Source of the DNA: Nocardiopsis listeri NBRC 13360
GTDB lineage: Bacteria; Actinomycetota; Actinomycetes; Streptosporangiales; Streptosporangiaceae
Direction: 5' to 3'
Assembly (NCBI RefSeq): GCF_001570765.1
Contig: NZ_BCSH01000019.1
Location: 1 to 64,000 of the forward strand
Length of the DNA stretch: 64,000 nt
Positions within the stretch are counted from its first letter, which is position 1; each line of letters begins with the position of its first letter. Shown piece after piece: positions 26,932 through 40,189 of this stretch. A program made the translations under genes and the position numbers. Under the pieces are notes generated by a model that saw only the letters and a program-made list of their open reading frames with translations, ran no database searches and was not told the origin of the DNA.

Positions 26932-26968
26932 TGCCGCGTCAGTCAAGGTCGACCCCGTCGCGGCACTA
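26929..26968. terminator. Bidirectional terminator containing both convergent stop codons
   Basis: TAGTGCCGCG (26929-26938) pairs perfectly with CGCGGCACTA (26959-26968) around a 20-base loop. The first three bases are the stop of the plus-strand gene; the complement of the last three is the stop of the minus-strand FAD/Fe-S gene. Confidence 0.8.
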
Positions 26969-29878
26969 GTCCGACTTACCGAGCGCCCGGGCGAGGACCT
27001 CGGCCAGGTGCAGGGCCCGGCGGCCGGTCCCCTGTTCGATCTGGGTGCGGCAGCTGTACCCGTCGGCCAGCACCAGGGTGTCCCGCTCGGCCTCGCGCAC
27101 GCGCGGTAGGAGTTCGCGTTCACCGATGGCGCTGGAGACCTCGTAGTGCCCCTCGGTGAACCCGAAGTCTCCGGCCAGGCCGCAACAGCCCGAGTCCAGG
27201 ACCTCGCCGTCGATGCCGGCGCGGGCGATGAGCTCCCGGTCGGCGTCGAATCCGCTCACCGCGTGCTGGTGACAGTGCACCTGCGCCAACGCCGAGGCGT
27301 CCACCCGCGGCGGGATCCAGTCCGGGGCGTACTCGTTCAGGAAGCCCGCGAAGGTGTGCGTCGCGTTCGCCACCCGACGGCTCTCCTCCCCCGGCAACAG
27401 CTCCACCAGGTCGTGCTTGAGCGCCGCCGTGCAACTGGGCTCCAGGCCCACCACCGGCAACCCCTGGGAGACCAGGGGGGCCAGGGCCGACACCGCCCGG
27501 CGCATCACGGCCCTGGCCACGTCCAACTGTCCGGTGGACACCCAGGTCAGCCCGCAGCACACCTGTCCCTTGGGCAGCACCACCGAGAACCCGGCGTCCT
27601 CCAGGACCCGGACCGCGCTCGTCAGCACCCCCGGGTTGAGCAGGTTCCCGAAGGTGTCCGGCCACAGCACCACCTTGGGGCCGCCCTGGCGTCCCTCCCC
27701 CCGGTTCAGTCGCCGTTTGAAGGCCCTGGTGAAGGTGGTGCGCGCGAATGCCGGCAGGTCGCGTTGGGCGGCCACCCCGGCGGCCTTCTTCGCCAGGGAC
27801 GAGACCCCCGGAAGCCGCGCCAGCCGGTTGGTCTCGGCCGGCGCCAGCGACGCCAGACGGGCCAGCACCGGCAACCACCCCATCGAGTAGTGCGCGGCCG
27901 GCCGCACCCGGCCCCGGTAGTGCTGGTGTAGGAACTCGGCCTTGTAGGAGGCCATGTCCACGTTGACCGGGCAGTCGCTCAGACAGCCCTTGCAGGACAG
28001 GCACAGGTCCAGGGACTCGCGCACCTCCTCCGACCGCCACCCGTCGGTGATCACCTCGCCGTTGGCCATCTCGAACAACAGGTGGGCGCGCCCGCGCGTG
28101 GAATGCTTCTCCTCCTGGGTGACCTGGTAGCTGGGGCACATCACCCCGGGCCCGCTCTGCCTGCGGCACTTGCCCACGCCCGAGCAACGGCGCAGCGCCT
28201 TGACGAAGTCCCCGTCGTCCTCGGTGTAGGCCAGCGTGGTCTGGGAGAGCAGCGGCAGTTCGGGACGCAGATCGGTGGCCACGCGCACATCGGCGTCCAG
28301 GGGTAGCGGATCGACGATGATGCCGGGGTTCATCAGCCCCTCCGGATCCCAGATCCGTCGGAACTCGGCGAAGGCCTCGATGACGCTGCGCGGGTACATA
28401 CGCGAGAGCAGCTCCGAACGGGCCTGACCGTCACCGTGTTCCCCGGACAGTGATCCACCGTGGCGGACGACGATCTCGGCGGCCTCCTCCATGAACGCCC
28501 GGTACTCGCGCCGTCCCTGTTCGTGGGTGAGCTCGAAGTCGATGCGCACGTGCAGACAGCCGTCGCCGAAGTGCCCGTAGACGAGCCCGTACCGCTCGTG
28601 CCTGGCCATGAGGGCGTCGAAGTCGCGCAGGTAGTCGCCCAGGTTCTGCGGGGGCACCGCGGCGTCCTCCCATCCCGACCAGGCCTCGGCGCCGGTAGGG
28701 GTTCGGGAGGTGAGTCCCGCGCCCTCCTCCCTGATGCGCCACAACGCCTTCTGGTGGGCGGAGGAGACCACCACGGACGCGTCCCGGGGTCGGCTCTCGT
28801 CCTCCAGCGCGGCGATCATCGCCTCGGCGGCCTCGGCCGCGTCCTGTGGGTCCTTCCCGGCGATCTCCACCAGCAGCCACGCCCCGCCCAACGGCAACGG
28901 AACCCGGGAACTCGACCCCTGACGGTCCAGGGCCGCGACCATGCGGTCGTTGATGCCCTCCACCGTGAGCGGGGAGTGTTCCAGCAGGGCGGGAACCGCG
29001 TCGGCGGCCGACGGCGCGTCGTCGTATCCCAGGACGGCCAGGGCCCGGGCGGGCGGTGACTCCACCAGGCGGACGGTGGCGCCCAGGACCATCACGCAGG
29101 TGCCCTCGGTACCGACCAGGGCCGCGGCCACGTCGCGGCCCTTCTCCGGCAGCAGCCGGTCCAGTCCGTAGCCGGAGACGCGACGGCGGAACTCGGGCAT
29201 CGCGGTGCGCAGCTCGGCGCGGTGGGTCTCCACCAGGCGGGCCAGGGCGGCGTGGACCCGCCCCTCACGGCCGGGGCGTTCGGCCAGTGCGGCGAACTCC
29301 TCGGCGGTGTGCTCGGAGCCGACCGTCATCCGGGTGCCGTCGGACAACAGCACGTCCAGGGCGACGATGTTGTCGGCCGTGGTGCCCCAGGCCACCGAGT
29401 GCGAGCCACAGGCGTTGTTGCCGACCATGCCGCCGATGGTGCAGCGGCTGTGCGTGGAGGGGTCGGGGGCGAAGGTCAGGCCGTGTTCGGCGGTCGCGGC
29501 CCGTAGGTCGTCGAGGATCACCCCGGGTTCGACGGTGGCGGTGCGCGAGGCGGGATCGACCTCGACGACGCGCCGCAGGTGGCGTGAGGTGTCGATGACC
29601 ACGCCGGTGCCGATGGCGTTCCCCGCGATGGAGGTGCCGCCCCCGCGAGGGATCACCGATACCCCGTGCGCGGCGCAGGCACGGACCGCGGCCACGCAGT
29701 CCTCGACCGTCTCGGGGATGACCACGGCCAGGGGGACGCGGCGGTAGTTGGAGGCGTCGGAGGTGTACAGGGCGAGGGTTCCCGCGTCCAGGGCCACGGT
29801 CCCCTGGACGGAATCCTCCAGGTCCCTGCGCAGGGCGGCGAGATCGGGTCGTGCGGTGGTGCTGCTCGGGTCGGCCAT
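26966..29878 (-). CDS. Fused FAD-linked oxidase / Fe-S cluster oxidoreductase (YdiJ/D-2-hydroxyacid dehydrogenase type)
   Basis: A 970-residue two-part enzyme. The N-terminal half is a PCMH-type FAD domain (VIPRGGGTSIAGNAIG; PDPSTHSRCTIGGMVGNNACG) plus an FAD-oxidase C-terminal domain (VYGHFGDGCLHVRIDF, GGSLSGEHGDGQ). The C-terminal half has two 4Fe-4S motifs (CSGVGKCRRQSGPGVMCPSY and CLSCKGCLSDCPVNVD) and two cysteine-rich CCG modules (VCCGLTWVSTG, GCCGLAGDFGF). This is the layout of D-2-hydroxyglutarate or D-lactate-type dehydrogenases such as E. coli YdiJ, which oxidise 2-hydroxyacids and pass electrons to the respiratory chain. The exact substrate is not predictable. The ATG at 29878 begins the conserved start. 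Confidence 0.93.
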   Translation of the reverse strand: MADPSSTTARPDLAALRRDLEDSVQGTVALDAGTLALYTSDASNYRRVPLAVVIPETVEDCVAAVRACAAHGVSVIPRGGGTSIAGNAIGTGVVIDTSRHLRRVVEVDPASRTATVEPGVILDDLRAATAEHGLTFAPDPSTHSRCTIGGMVGNNACGSHSVAWGTTADNIVALDVLLSDGTRMTVGSEHTAEEFAALAERPGREGRVHAALARLVETHRAELRTAMPEFRRRVSGYGLDRLLPEKGRDVAAALVGTEGTCVMVLGATVRLVESPPARALAVLGYDDAPSAADAVPALLEHSPLTVEGINDRMVAALDRQGSSSRVPLPLGGAWLLVEIAGKDPQDAAEAAEAMIAALEDESRPRDASVVVSSAHQKALWRIREEGAGLTSRTPTGAEAWSGWEDAAVPPQNLGDYLRDFDALMARHERYGLVYGHFGDGCLHVRIDFELTHEQGRREYRAFMEEAAEIVVRHGGSLSGEHGDGQARSELLSRMYPRSVIEAFAEFRRIWDPEGLMNPGIIVDPLPLDADVRVATDLRPELPLLSQTTLAYTEDDGDFVKALRRCSGVGKCRRQSGPGVMCPSYQVTQEEKHSTRGRAHLLFEMANGEVITDGWRSEEVRESLDLCLSCKGCLSDCPVNVDMASYKAEFLHQHYRGRVRPAAHYSMGWLPVLARLASLAPAETNRLARLPGVSSLAKKAAGVAAQRDLPAFARTTFTRAFKRRLNRGEGRQGGPKVVLWPDTFGNLLNPGVLTSAVRVLEDAGFSVVLPKGQVCCGLTWVSTGQLDVARAVMRRAVSALAPLVSQGLPVVGLEPSCTAALKHDLVELLPGEESRRVANATHTFAGFLNEYAPDWIPPRVDASALAQVHCHQHAVSGFDADRELIARAGIDGEVLDSGCCGLAGDFGFTEGHYEVSSAIGERELLPRVREAERDTLVLADGYSCRTQIEQGTGRRALHLAEVLARALGKSD

Positions 29879-29935
29879 GGGATCAGCGTGGCGTGACGCA
29901 CGTCGTCCTGGCAACCACGCCGCGCGACCATCGGT

Positions 29936-31339
29936 TCACCGCGTCGGCGCGGATCCCTCCAGGGACTCGTCCATGACGCGTACCAGGTCGCCGTCGGCGT
30001 CCATGTCGAGGTTCCAGACCATCATCCCGGCCAGACCCTCCTCCCGCACGTACTCGCCCTTGAGGGCGATCACGTCGGGGTTGTCGTAGGTCCACCACTC
30101 GTCGCCGTCGTAGATCCAGTAGGAGCCGGCCTCCTCGTCGAGGAAGCGGCGCCCCTCCATCTCCTCCAGCTCGTCGAACGGGCGGGTCGGGCCGTCGTAG
30201 TCGTCGTCCGCAGGCCCCTCGGCGGTCTGGTCGCGGCCGTCCTCGTCCGCGGGCACACCCTGCCAACCGCGCCCGAACGCCGGAATGCCCATGACCAACC
30301 GGTCGGGGTCGGCACCCAGATCCAGGTAGCGGCGGACGGCCTGGTCGACGCTGTTGGCCTCGTCGTCGTATTCGGGGACGTGGAGGTTGGAGTGGTGGGC
30401 GGTGCTCTCGCTCCAGGGACCGGAGAAGTCGTAGCCCTGCACGGTGGCGAAGTCGACGTGGTCGAAGATCTCCGCCTCGTAGGTCTGGCTCTGGGAGGCC
30501 CCACCGGGCAGGGACGCGGACAGGATGTACTCCTGGCCGGTCTCGGCGGAGAGTTCGTCCATCTGGCGGCGGAACTCGGCCAGCAGGAGGGTGAAGCCGG
30601 CCGGATCGTCGGGGTGTTCGACATTGGAGGCGTTGCCCTGGCCGCCCGGCCACTCCCAGTCCAGGTCGATGCCGTCGAAGACACCCGAGGCGGCCCCGTC
30701 TCCGCCTTGGGGTTCGTCCCCGCGCACCGGCAGGTTCCCGCGCAGCCACAGGTCGAGGCAGGAGGACACGAAGGCCTCTCGGGACTCCTCGGTGCGGGCG
30801 GCGGTGGAGAAGTGCACCGACCAGTTCCATCCGCCCAGGGACAGGCTCGCGCCCAGGTCCGGATACAGGGCGCGTAGTTGTCGGAGCTGGTTGAGGCTGC
30901 CGGCCAGTTCCTGTTCGTACTCGTCGGCCTCCCCGTTGACGCTCTCGTCGGCGTCGTAGCGACGCTGGTACAGCTCCCAGGGTTGATCGTGGTCGCCCTC
31001 GGGGATGTGACACAGGCCCTCGGGGTCGATGTCGCCGAAGGCCCACATCAAGCGGGTCAGGTGTTCGGGGGCGCCGCTCTGTCTGAGCCGTTCGACGGTG
31101 AATCCGCGGTTGGCCACGTTCCAGTCGGCGAAGTAACCGATGCGTTCGAGCGGTCGCTTGTTCAGGAGCACGATGCTCCCCACGATGAGTACGACGGCGA
31201 CGACGGCCGCTCCCACCACCAGCAGCGGACGCCGCCCGGGGGACGGTCGGGGCCTGAAGGGTGTCGGCAGGGCGTTCACACCACGACCGTAGGGGCAGGA
31301 GCGCGGTGGGGGTGGTGGTTCGTCCCATGTCGGCCACAT
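29936..31339 (-). CDS. Membrane-anchored glycoside hydrolase family 18 (chitinase-like) protein
   Basis: A basic, proline-rich N-terminus precedes one membrane helix (LLVVGAAVVAVVLIVGSIVL). The extracellular part is a GH18 TIM barrel: IGYFADWNVANRGF (strand 1), ASLSLGGWNWSVHF (SxGG motif), the catalytic DGxDxDxE motif in FDGIDLDWEWPGG, QGYDFSGPWS and the terminal MMVWNLDMD. All catalytic acids are present, so it should cleave beta-1,4 GlcNAc polymers (chitin or a wall glycan). There is no cellulose- or chitin-binding domain. Start uncertain: ATG 31339 or GTG 31279, both with weak ribosome sites. It lies 57 bases downstream of the sigma gene. Confidence 0.9.
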   Translation of the reverse strand: MWPTWDEPPPPPRSCPYGRGVNALPTPFRPRPSPGRRPLLVVGAAVVAVVLIVGSIVLLNKRPLERIGYFADWNVANRGFTVERLRQSGAPEHLTRLMWAFGDIDPEGLCHIPEGDHDQPWELYQRRYDADESVNGEADEYEQELAGSLNQLRQLRALYPDLGASLSLGGWNWSVHFSTAARTEESREAFVSSCLDLWLRGNLPVRGDEPQGGDGAASGVFDGIDLDWEWPGGQGNASNVEHPDDPAGFTLLLAEFRRQMDELSAETGQEYILSASLPGGASQSQTYEAEIFDHVDFATVQGYDFSGPWSESTAHHSNLHVPEYDDEANSVDQAVRRYLDLGADPDRLVMGIPAFGRGWQGVPADEDGRDQTAEGPADDDYDGPTRPFDELEEMEGRRFLDEEAGSYWIYDGDEWWTYDNPDVIALKGEYVREEGLAGMMVWNLDMDADGDLVRVMDESLEGSAPTR

Positions 31340-31395
31340 GAGGCCGTTCCCGGACGTTGGGGAACCCGGGGCGGTCCCCGGACGTTGGACCGAGA

Positions 31396-32526
<1,131 letters not shown>

Positions 32527-32531
32527 CCGTA

Positions 32532-32547
32532 CATTGTGCCCACAATG
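32532..32547 (-). promoter_or_regulatory. Perfect palindrome overlapping the sigma gene start region
   Basis: CATTGTG-CC-CACAATG has perfect 7-bp arms around two bases and ends five bases before the sigma GTG. On the minus strand its CACAAT could be a -10 element giving a leaderless mRNA, so a protein bound here would block initiation. It is a candidate operator of unknown ownership. Confidence 0.5.
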
Positions 32548-32585
32548 CTAGCGAAATGGGGAGAACCATTATTGTCACCCCCGTG

Positions 32586-34460
32586 CTACATGCCCTCGAT
32601 CCCCGACTCCCTCAGTGCGCGTTTTTGCTGGCCGAGCTGCATGAGTTCGGCGAAGACCCGGTTGAACTCCTCCGGCTGAGCGGCCTGATCGATACGGTGC
32701 AACTCGGATTTGAGGTTTGCCTCGCGCCGATTGATGGAATGAGTCTTGATTGTGCTCAACATTATTCCTGAGGAATGTTCGTCGAGTTCTCCATAGAACT
32801 TGATCTCCTCTACACCGAGGCGTGTGACGAAATCGCGTTGGAGATCGTTGGGCGCCGCCTCGCGCAGAACGATCGGCCAGTGCTGGGGATCTCCCGCGGC
32901 GGCCACACCACCCTGCTCCCGGATGATCCGTAGCACCGCCTGGTGCTGGGGGACGGTGAAGTCCTCCTCCCCCAGGGCGTCGAAGCCCACGGCCAGGTGC
33001 GGTTGCTGGATCGCGAGTTTGAGCGCCTGGCGTTCGCGCTGCACCGACGGGTCGGCCAGGTCGTAGGGGGCCTCTCGGGCGTCCGGGGTGGGCGTCACGG
33101 GGGCCGGGGCGGCAGCGTGTCCACGGCCTCGGCCCATGTGCTGGCGGACCCGGCGCAGCACGAAGGCCTCGTCCATCAGCCCGAGCCAGCGGTCCAGGTT
33201 CTTGCCGTAGGTGAGGCGCACGCCCTCGTCGCGGATGCTGGCGACCACGGGCGCGGCCGCGTCCAGGGCGGCGATGCGGCCCTCGGCGTTGGTCAGGTCG
33301 TAACCCTCGACGATGGTGCGGATCATGAACTCGTACAGCGGGCTGGCGCCGTCGACCAGGTCGGCCACCGCCTGGGGCCCCTGCTGGAGTCGCAGGTCAC
33401 AGGGGTCGAGACCGTCGGGTTGGACGGCCACGAAGGTCTCCGAGGTGAACCCGTGTTCCTCGGCGAACGCTCGCACGGCCGCCTTCTGCCCGGCCTTGTC
33501 CCCGTCGAAGGTGAACACGACCCGGCCGCCCTGGTTGGAGCGGCCCAACAGCATGCGGCGCAGGATCTTGAGGTGGTCCTCGCCGAAGGAGGTTCCGCAG
33601 GTGGCGACCGCCGTGGTCACCCCGGCCTCGTGGCAGGCCATGACGTCGGTGTAGCCCTCGACGATGACCGCCTCGCCCTTGCGGGAGATCTCCCGTTTGG
33701 CCAGGTCCAACCCGTACAGCAGGCGCCCCTTGTGGAAGATGGGACTCTCGGGCGAGTTGAGGTACTTGGGGCCGTCCTCGCTCGGGTCCAGCTTGCGCGC
33801 GCCGAAGCCGACCACCTCTCCGGTGACCTCACGGACCGGCCACAGCAGCCGGTTGCGGAAGCGATCGTAGGCGCCGCGTCGCCCCTGACCGGCCAGGCCG
33901 CCCTCGATGACCTCGGCGTCGGTGAAGCCCTTCCGACGCAGGTGGTCCACGAGGCTCTGCCAGCCCGCCGGGGCGAAGCCCAACCCGAACTGTTCGGCGT
34001 GCACCCGGTTGAATCCGCGCTCGTCGAGGAACTGCCTCGCGGTCACCGCGGCCGGGGTCAGGAGTTGCTCGGCGTAGAACTCCGCGGCGGCCTTGTGCGC
34101 GTCGAGCAACCGTTGGCGTTTGCCCTCGTCCCGCCTGGGCGTGCTGCGCCCACCCTCCTCGTAGCGCAGTGTGAGGCCGGTCTGCCGAGCGAGCGTCTCG
34201 ACCGCCTCAACGAAGCTGAGGCTGTCGATCTTCTGCACGAACGAGATGACGTCCCCGCCCTCGTTACAGCCGAAGCAGTAGTAGAGGTTCTTCGACGGGG
34301 TGACGTTGAAGGAGGGCGACTTCTCGTCGTGGAAGGGGCACAGCCCCTTGAGGGAACCGCCTCCGGCGTTGCGCAGCTGGAGGTACTCGCCGATGACGTC
34401 GGCGATGGGGGTGCGCTCGCGTACGAGTGCGATGTCTTCGTCTTTGATCCGTCCTGCCAC
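32586..34460 (-). CDS. dnaG: DNA primase
   Basis: Synthesises RNA primers for replication. The N-terminal zinc finger is CPFHDEKSPSFNVTPS, then CFGC (CHC2 type, about residues 40-65). The RNA polymerase core/TOPRIM domain includes EAVIVEGYTDVMACHEAGV and VVFTFDGDKAGQKAA (about 260-330). The C-terminal DnaB-binding domain is helical. The 624-residue length is normal. The GTG at 34460 fits the usual start (AGRIKDEDIALVRERT); TAGGCT seven bases upstream suggests a leaderless transcript. It sits between dgt and a sigma factor gene, a conserved actinobacterial neighbourhood. Confidence 0.96.
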   Translation of the reverse strand: MAGRIKDEDIALVRERTPIADVIGEYLQLRNAGGGSLKGLCPFHDEKSPSFNVTPSKNLYYCFGCNEGGDVISFVQKIDSLSFVEAVETLARQTGLTLRYEEGGRSTPRRDEGKRQRLLDAHKAAAEFYAEQLLTPAAVTARQFLDERGFNRVHAEQFGLGFAPAGWQSLVDHLRRKGFTDAEVIEGGLAGQGRRGAYDRFRNRLLWPVREVTGEVVGFGARKLDPSEDGPKYLNSPESPIFHKGRLLYGLDLAKREISRKGEAVIVEGYTDVMACHEAGVTTAVATCGTSFGEDHLKILRRMLLGRSNQGGRVVFTFDGDKAGQKAAVRAFAEEHGFTSETFVAVQPDGLDPCDLRLQQGPQAVADLVDGASPLYEFMIRTIVEGYDLTNAEGRIAALDAAAPVVASIRDEGVRLTYGKNLDRWLGLMDEAFVLRRVRQHMGRGRGHAAAPAPVTPTPDAREAPYDLADPSVQRERQALKLAIQQPHLAVGFDALGEEDFTVPQHQAVLRIIREQGGVAAAGDPQHWPIVLREAAPNDLQRDFVTRLGVEEIKFYGELDEHSSGIMLSTIKTHSINRREANLKSELHRIDQAAQPEEFNRVFAELMQLGQQKRALRESGIEGM

Positions 34461-34648
34461 GGTTTTCAGCCTAGTTCGCTCCCGAGGCGGTCCGGCCACT
34501 CCCTCCGGGTTCGCACCGACGCGACCGCGGTGTCACCGGCTATTCGGTCCCCTCCGATTCGGGTGGACGTGCCGGGGAGCGTTCCTTCTCTTCCCCCGGG
34601 AGGCCCCCTTGCCGGATCCGCGGTCCGGGCCCGACCACGCCCGATGGG

Positions 34649-34744
34649 GTGACCACCCGGTACCGGCCCTTCAGCACCCCCATGGTGATGCCGACCTACG
34701 GGCCCGTGGCGAAGGCGTTGCGGGAGATCCGCGGCTACCGGTGA
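34649..34744 (+). CDS. Possible small protein (31 aa) between dnaG and dgt
   Basis: A short plus-strand frame, GTG at 34649 to TGA at 34744, lies opposite the flanking genes. All 31 sense codons end in G or C, as real genes here do, while the other frames in this gap look noncoding. The C-terminal sequence (MVMPTYGPVAKALREIRGYR) looks protein-like and basic. The same frame stays open upstream to at least 34505 without an ATG or GTG, so the true start is uncertain. Could be chance; conservation would decide. Confidence 0.35.
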   Translation: MTTRYRPFSTPMVMPTYGPVAKALREIRGYR

Positions 34745-34765
34745 CCGGGCCCGGCGGCTCCGGGC

Positions 34766-36016
34766 TCAGCCCAGGAGCCGCTTGTGCAGGGCCGAGGCCG
34801 AGGTGTCGGTGAGTGAGGCGACCTGGTCGATGATCACGCGCAGCGCGGCGGCGTCGTCGGGCGCGGTCTCGTACGGGACCTGGAACAGGGGTTCGAGGGC
34901 CCCGGGAGCACCGTGCCAGAGGACGTCGACCAACTCGGTGAGGACGCGACGTTCCTCGACCTGGTAGCGGCGCGCCTCTTCGCGGTCCATCACGAAGTGC
35001 GCGGCCATGGCCTTGAGCAGGGCGCACTCCAGGAGGGCGCGGCGGGGCACGATGAGGTCGGCGCCGTAGCGGGTGAGCGCGCCGGGACCGTAGGCCTCGC
35101 GGGTGGCCAGTTCGGCGGCGCGGCAGAACCGGCCGATGAGTTCGCTGGTGAGGTTCTTGAGCCCGGCCAGGGAGGCGAGGTCTCCGGTGAACTCGCGGGG
35201 CCAGATCGGCTCGGCGAGCAGGGAGAGGTAGGCGTCCTCCAGTTCGGTGGCTTCGGCGTCGCAGTAGTGGGCACCGGCGATGCGCACCACCTCGGCGCGT
35301 TCGACCGGGTCGCGCAGGGCCGTCATGCGCACCATCCCGGCGTGCATGGCGTCCTCGACGTCGTGCACCGAGTAGGCCACGTCGTCCGCCCAGTCCATGA
35401 CCTGGGCCTCGAAACAGGTCCGACCGGTCGGCGCGCCCTTGCGCAACCAGGTGAACACCTCGACGTCGTCGGGGTAGCAGTTGAATTTGTGGGTGTCGCC
35501 GCCCTCCCCTCGCCCCCAGGGGTACTTGACGGTGGCGTCGAGGGTGGCGCGGGTGAGGTTCAGTCCGGCGCTGCGGCCGTCGGGGTCGACGACCTTGCCC
35601 TCCAGTCGCATGAGCAGGCGCAGGCTCTGGGCGTTGCCCTCGAACCCGCCGCAGGCCGCGGCGGCCTCGTCGAGGGCTCGTTCGCCGTTGTGCCCGAAGG
35701 GCGGATGTCCCAGGTCGTGGGACAGGCAGGCGGCCTCGACCAGGTCGGGGTCACAGCCCAGCGCCTGTCCGAGCTCTCGGCCGATCTGGGCGCACTCCAG
35801 TGAGTGGGTGAGTCGGGTACGCGGGAAGTCGCTGACTCCGGGCTGTACCACCTGGGTCTTGGCCGAGAGCCGGCGCAGCGCGGAACTGTGCAGGACACGG
35901 GCGCGGTCGCGCTCGAACGGACCACGTCTTCGGCTCTTGCGGGATTCGAGGGCGAAGCGTTCGGTGTCGTCGGCGGTGTAGCCGCGGTCGGTGGCCTCTC
36001 CCGGGGTGGTCGTCAT
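34766..36016 (-). CDS. dgt: Deoxyguanosinetriphosphate triphosphohydrolase (HD domain)
   Basis: Hydrolyses dGTP (and often other dNTPs) to the nucleoside and triphosphate, trimming dNTP pools. The HD-domain metal ligands are visible: [16 protein letters not shown] (His), [19 protein letters not shown] (His-Asp), and the downstream aspartate in [15 protein letters not shown]. The N-terminal [21 protein letters not shown] is typical. 416 aa, as expected for the actinobacterial form. It lies upstream of dnaG in the same orientation, separated by about 300 bp that holds a possible small ORF on the opposite strand. Confidence 0.93.
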   Translation of the reverse strand: MTTTPGEATDRGYTADDTERFALESRKSRRRGPFERDRARVLHSSALRRLSAKTQVVQPGVSDFPRTRLTHSLECAQIGRELGQALGCDPDLVEAACLSHDLGHPPFGHNGERALDEAAAACGGFEGNAQSLRLLMRLEGKVVDPDGRSAGLNLTRATLDATVKYPWGRGEGGDTHKFNCYPDDVEVFTWLRKGAPTGRTCFEAQVMDWADDVAYSVHDVEDAMHAGMVRMTALRDPVERAEVVRIAGAHYCDAEATELEDAYLSLLAEPIWPREFTGDLASLAGLKNLTSELIGRFCRAAELATREAYGPGALTRYGADLIVPRRALLECALLKAMAAHFVMDREEARRYQVEERRVLTELVDVLWHGAPGALEPLFQVPYETAPDDAAALRVIIDQVASLTDTSASALHKRLLG

Positions 36017-36039
36017 GTTCGTGACCCTACTCGCCGAGG

Positions 36040-37053
36040 TCAGGCGGCGTTGACGCGGAATTCGCTGCTGTCATTGAAGATCCAGTAGTACCAAAGGGAA
36101 GCGGTCTCCCTGGTGATGTACCAGAGTTGGGTGCGGCGTTCGATGACGGCGGGCCCCGAACGTGCGGGCGAGGTTCCCGCCTCGATTCCGAAGTCGGAGG
36201 CCATCACCTTGGAGCGCAGGCTGTGCCAGGGGTCGGAGACGAGGATGGCGGTCTCCCACTCGTTGGCCTCGTACACCTCCGAGACCGCTTGGAAGCTCTG
36301 GAGGGTGTCCCTTCCTTCCTCGACCGCGACGACGTGGTCGGCGGGGACTCCGACGTCCAGCAGCCAGTTCCGTCCGGCGGTGGCCTCGGTGAAGTTGTCG
36401 TCGGGCTGTTTGCCTCCGACCGTGACGATGACGGGGGCGACCCCGTCCAGGTAGAGGGCCTGGGCCTGGCGCAGTCGTGCCTCGAAGACGGGCGAGGGCA
36501 CTCCGTTGTACTGGCTGGCGCCGAGCACGATGATCGCGTCGGAGGCCTCGCGGTCGTCCTGTCGCGCCGTGTACCAGACCCAACCCCAGGTCGCGGGTGG
36601 GATCGCCAGGGCGACGAGCAGGACCAGCGTGATGATCCGGCCCAGCCGGAAACGGCGACGCTTGCGTCGTCGGGGTCGGGGCCTGGGCTCGGGGTCCTCG
36701 TCCAAGGGCCCGCCGCCGTAGGGCCCGTCGTCGTAAGGTTCGTCGTCGTAGGGATCGGGAGGCGGGTCCGGCGGGCGCTCCTCACGGGAACGGGTCCGGG
36801 GCCGGGACCTGGGCCGTTCCCGCACGAATTTGCGGGTGAACTTGTCCGGTTCGTCCGCCGAGTCCCCGCCGGACGGCGGCTCGGCCCGACCGAACTCCTG
36901 GGTGGGCTCGGTGTCCTGGGCACGGGTGAAGGCTCTGGTGGCCTCACCGGAGGAGGCGAGATCACCGCGGGAGAAGACCTGGGTGGCCTCGTCGTCGGTC
37001 GAGCCGCCCGTGGAACCGTCCCACGCCTCGTCGCCGCGATCGTCGCCGACCAT
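36040..37053 (-). CDS. SanA/YdcF-type DUF218 membrane protein with a TxxF-repeat cytoplasmic domain
   Basis: The first about 130 residues are disordered and carry three similar short motifs ([27 protein letters not shown]), then a basic/acidic proline-rich stretch. One membrane helix follows ([20 protein letters not shown]), then an extracytoplasmic DUF218 domain ([52 protein letters not shown]). DUF218 proteins such as SanA affect envelope barrier function; their chemistry is unclear. The TQxF repeats resemble Ser/Thr kinase (PknB-type) substrate sites read by FHA domains, an inference. The ATG at 37053 has GGAGGTGAG upstream. Confidence 0.86.
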   Translation of the reverse strand: MVGDDRGDEAWDGSTGGSTDDEATQVFSRGDLASSGEATRAFTRAQDTEPTQEFGRAEPPSGGDSADEPDKFTRKFVRERPRSRPRTRSREERPPDPPPDPYDDEPYDDGPYGGGPLDEDPEPRPRPRRRKRRRFRLGRIITLVLLVALAIPPATWGWVWYTARQDDREASDAIIVLGASQYNGVPSPVFEARLRQAQALYLDGVAPVIVTVGGKQPDDNFTEATAGRNWLLDVGVPADHVVAVEEGRDTLQSFQAVSEVYEANEWETAILVSDPWHSLRSKVMASDFGIEAGTSPARSGPAVIERRTQLWYITRETASLWYYWIFNDSSEFRVNAA

Positions 37054-37280
37054 TCGCACCGGCTCACCTCCACACAATCGTCACCGGGCCATCTGTCCCC
37101 GATTGGGACGTCCCGCGCCCTCCGCTGGTTCGCGAACCCCACGTGAACGTGGTGAGGAGGGTGTGGGAGTGCCGGAAGCGTCGGCGGGGAGACCGTCGCG
37201 GCCGCCAGAATACATCACGACAAGGTCACGGCACCGGTTCGCGCGAGGCGGCCCCGCACACCGAGTGTAGTCACGAAACG

Positions 37281-37318
37281 GCCCGTGGGAACGCCTCTGA
37301 ACAGGCGTCACCACGGGC
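37281..37318 (-). terminator. Terminator after ppdK
   Basis: Stem GCCCGTGG/CCACGGGC (37281-37288 with 37311-37318) extended by ACGCC/GGCGT (37291-37295 with 37304-37308), 16 bases past the ppdK stop on the minus strand. Confidence 0.75.
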
Positions 37319-37334
37319 GGTGACCCGGAGCACG

Positions 37335-40028
<2,694 letters not shown>

Positions 40029-40169
40029 GGGGGTGCTCCCTCGGTCTCTCGGCGACCCGGCGTTCCGGGCCGGCCCCTGAATCTGGGCGCGACTCTATCC
40101 ACATCCGGCAAAAGCGACCCTCCAGACACCACCACTTCATGACATATTCGCAGGTCAAAGCCTCTAAAG

Positions 40170-40189
40170 AGGTCTACACCAATGGTCTA
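40170..40189. promoter_or_regulatory. Possible DasR-like operator upstream of ppdK
   Basis: AGGTCTACACCA (40170-40181) matches 10 of 12 positions of the DasR core TGGTCTAGACCA. A second half-site TGGTCTA follows at 40183-40189. DasR is the GlcNAc-responsive GntR-family regulator of Streptomyces. The match is imperfect and no binding is shown. Confidence 0.3.
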
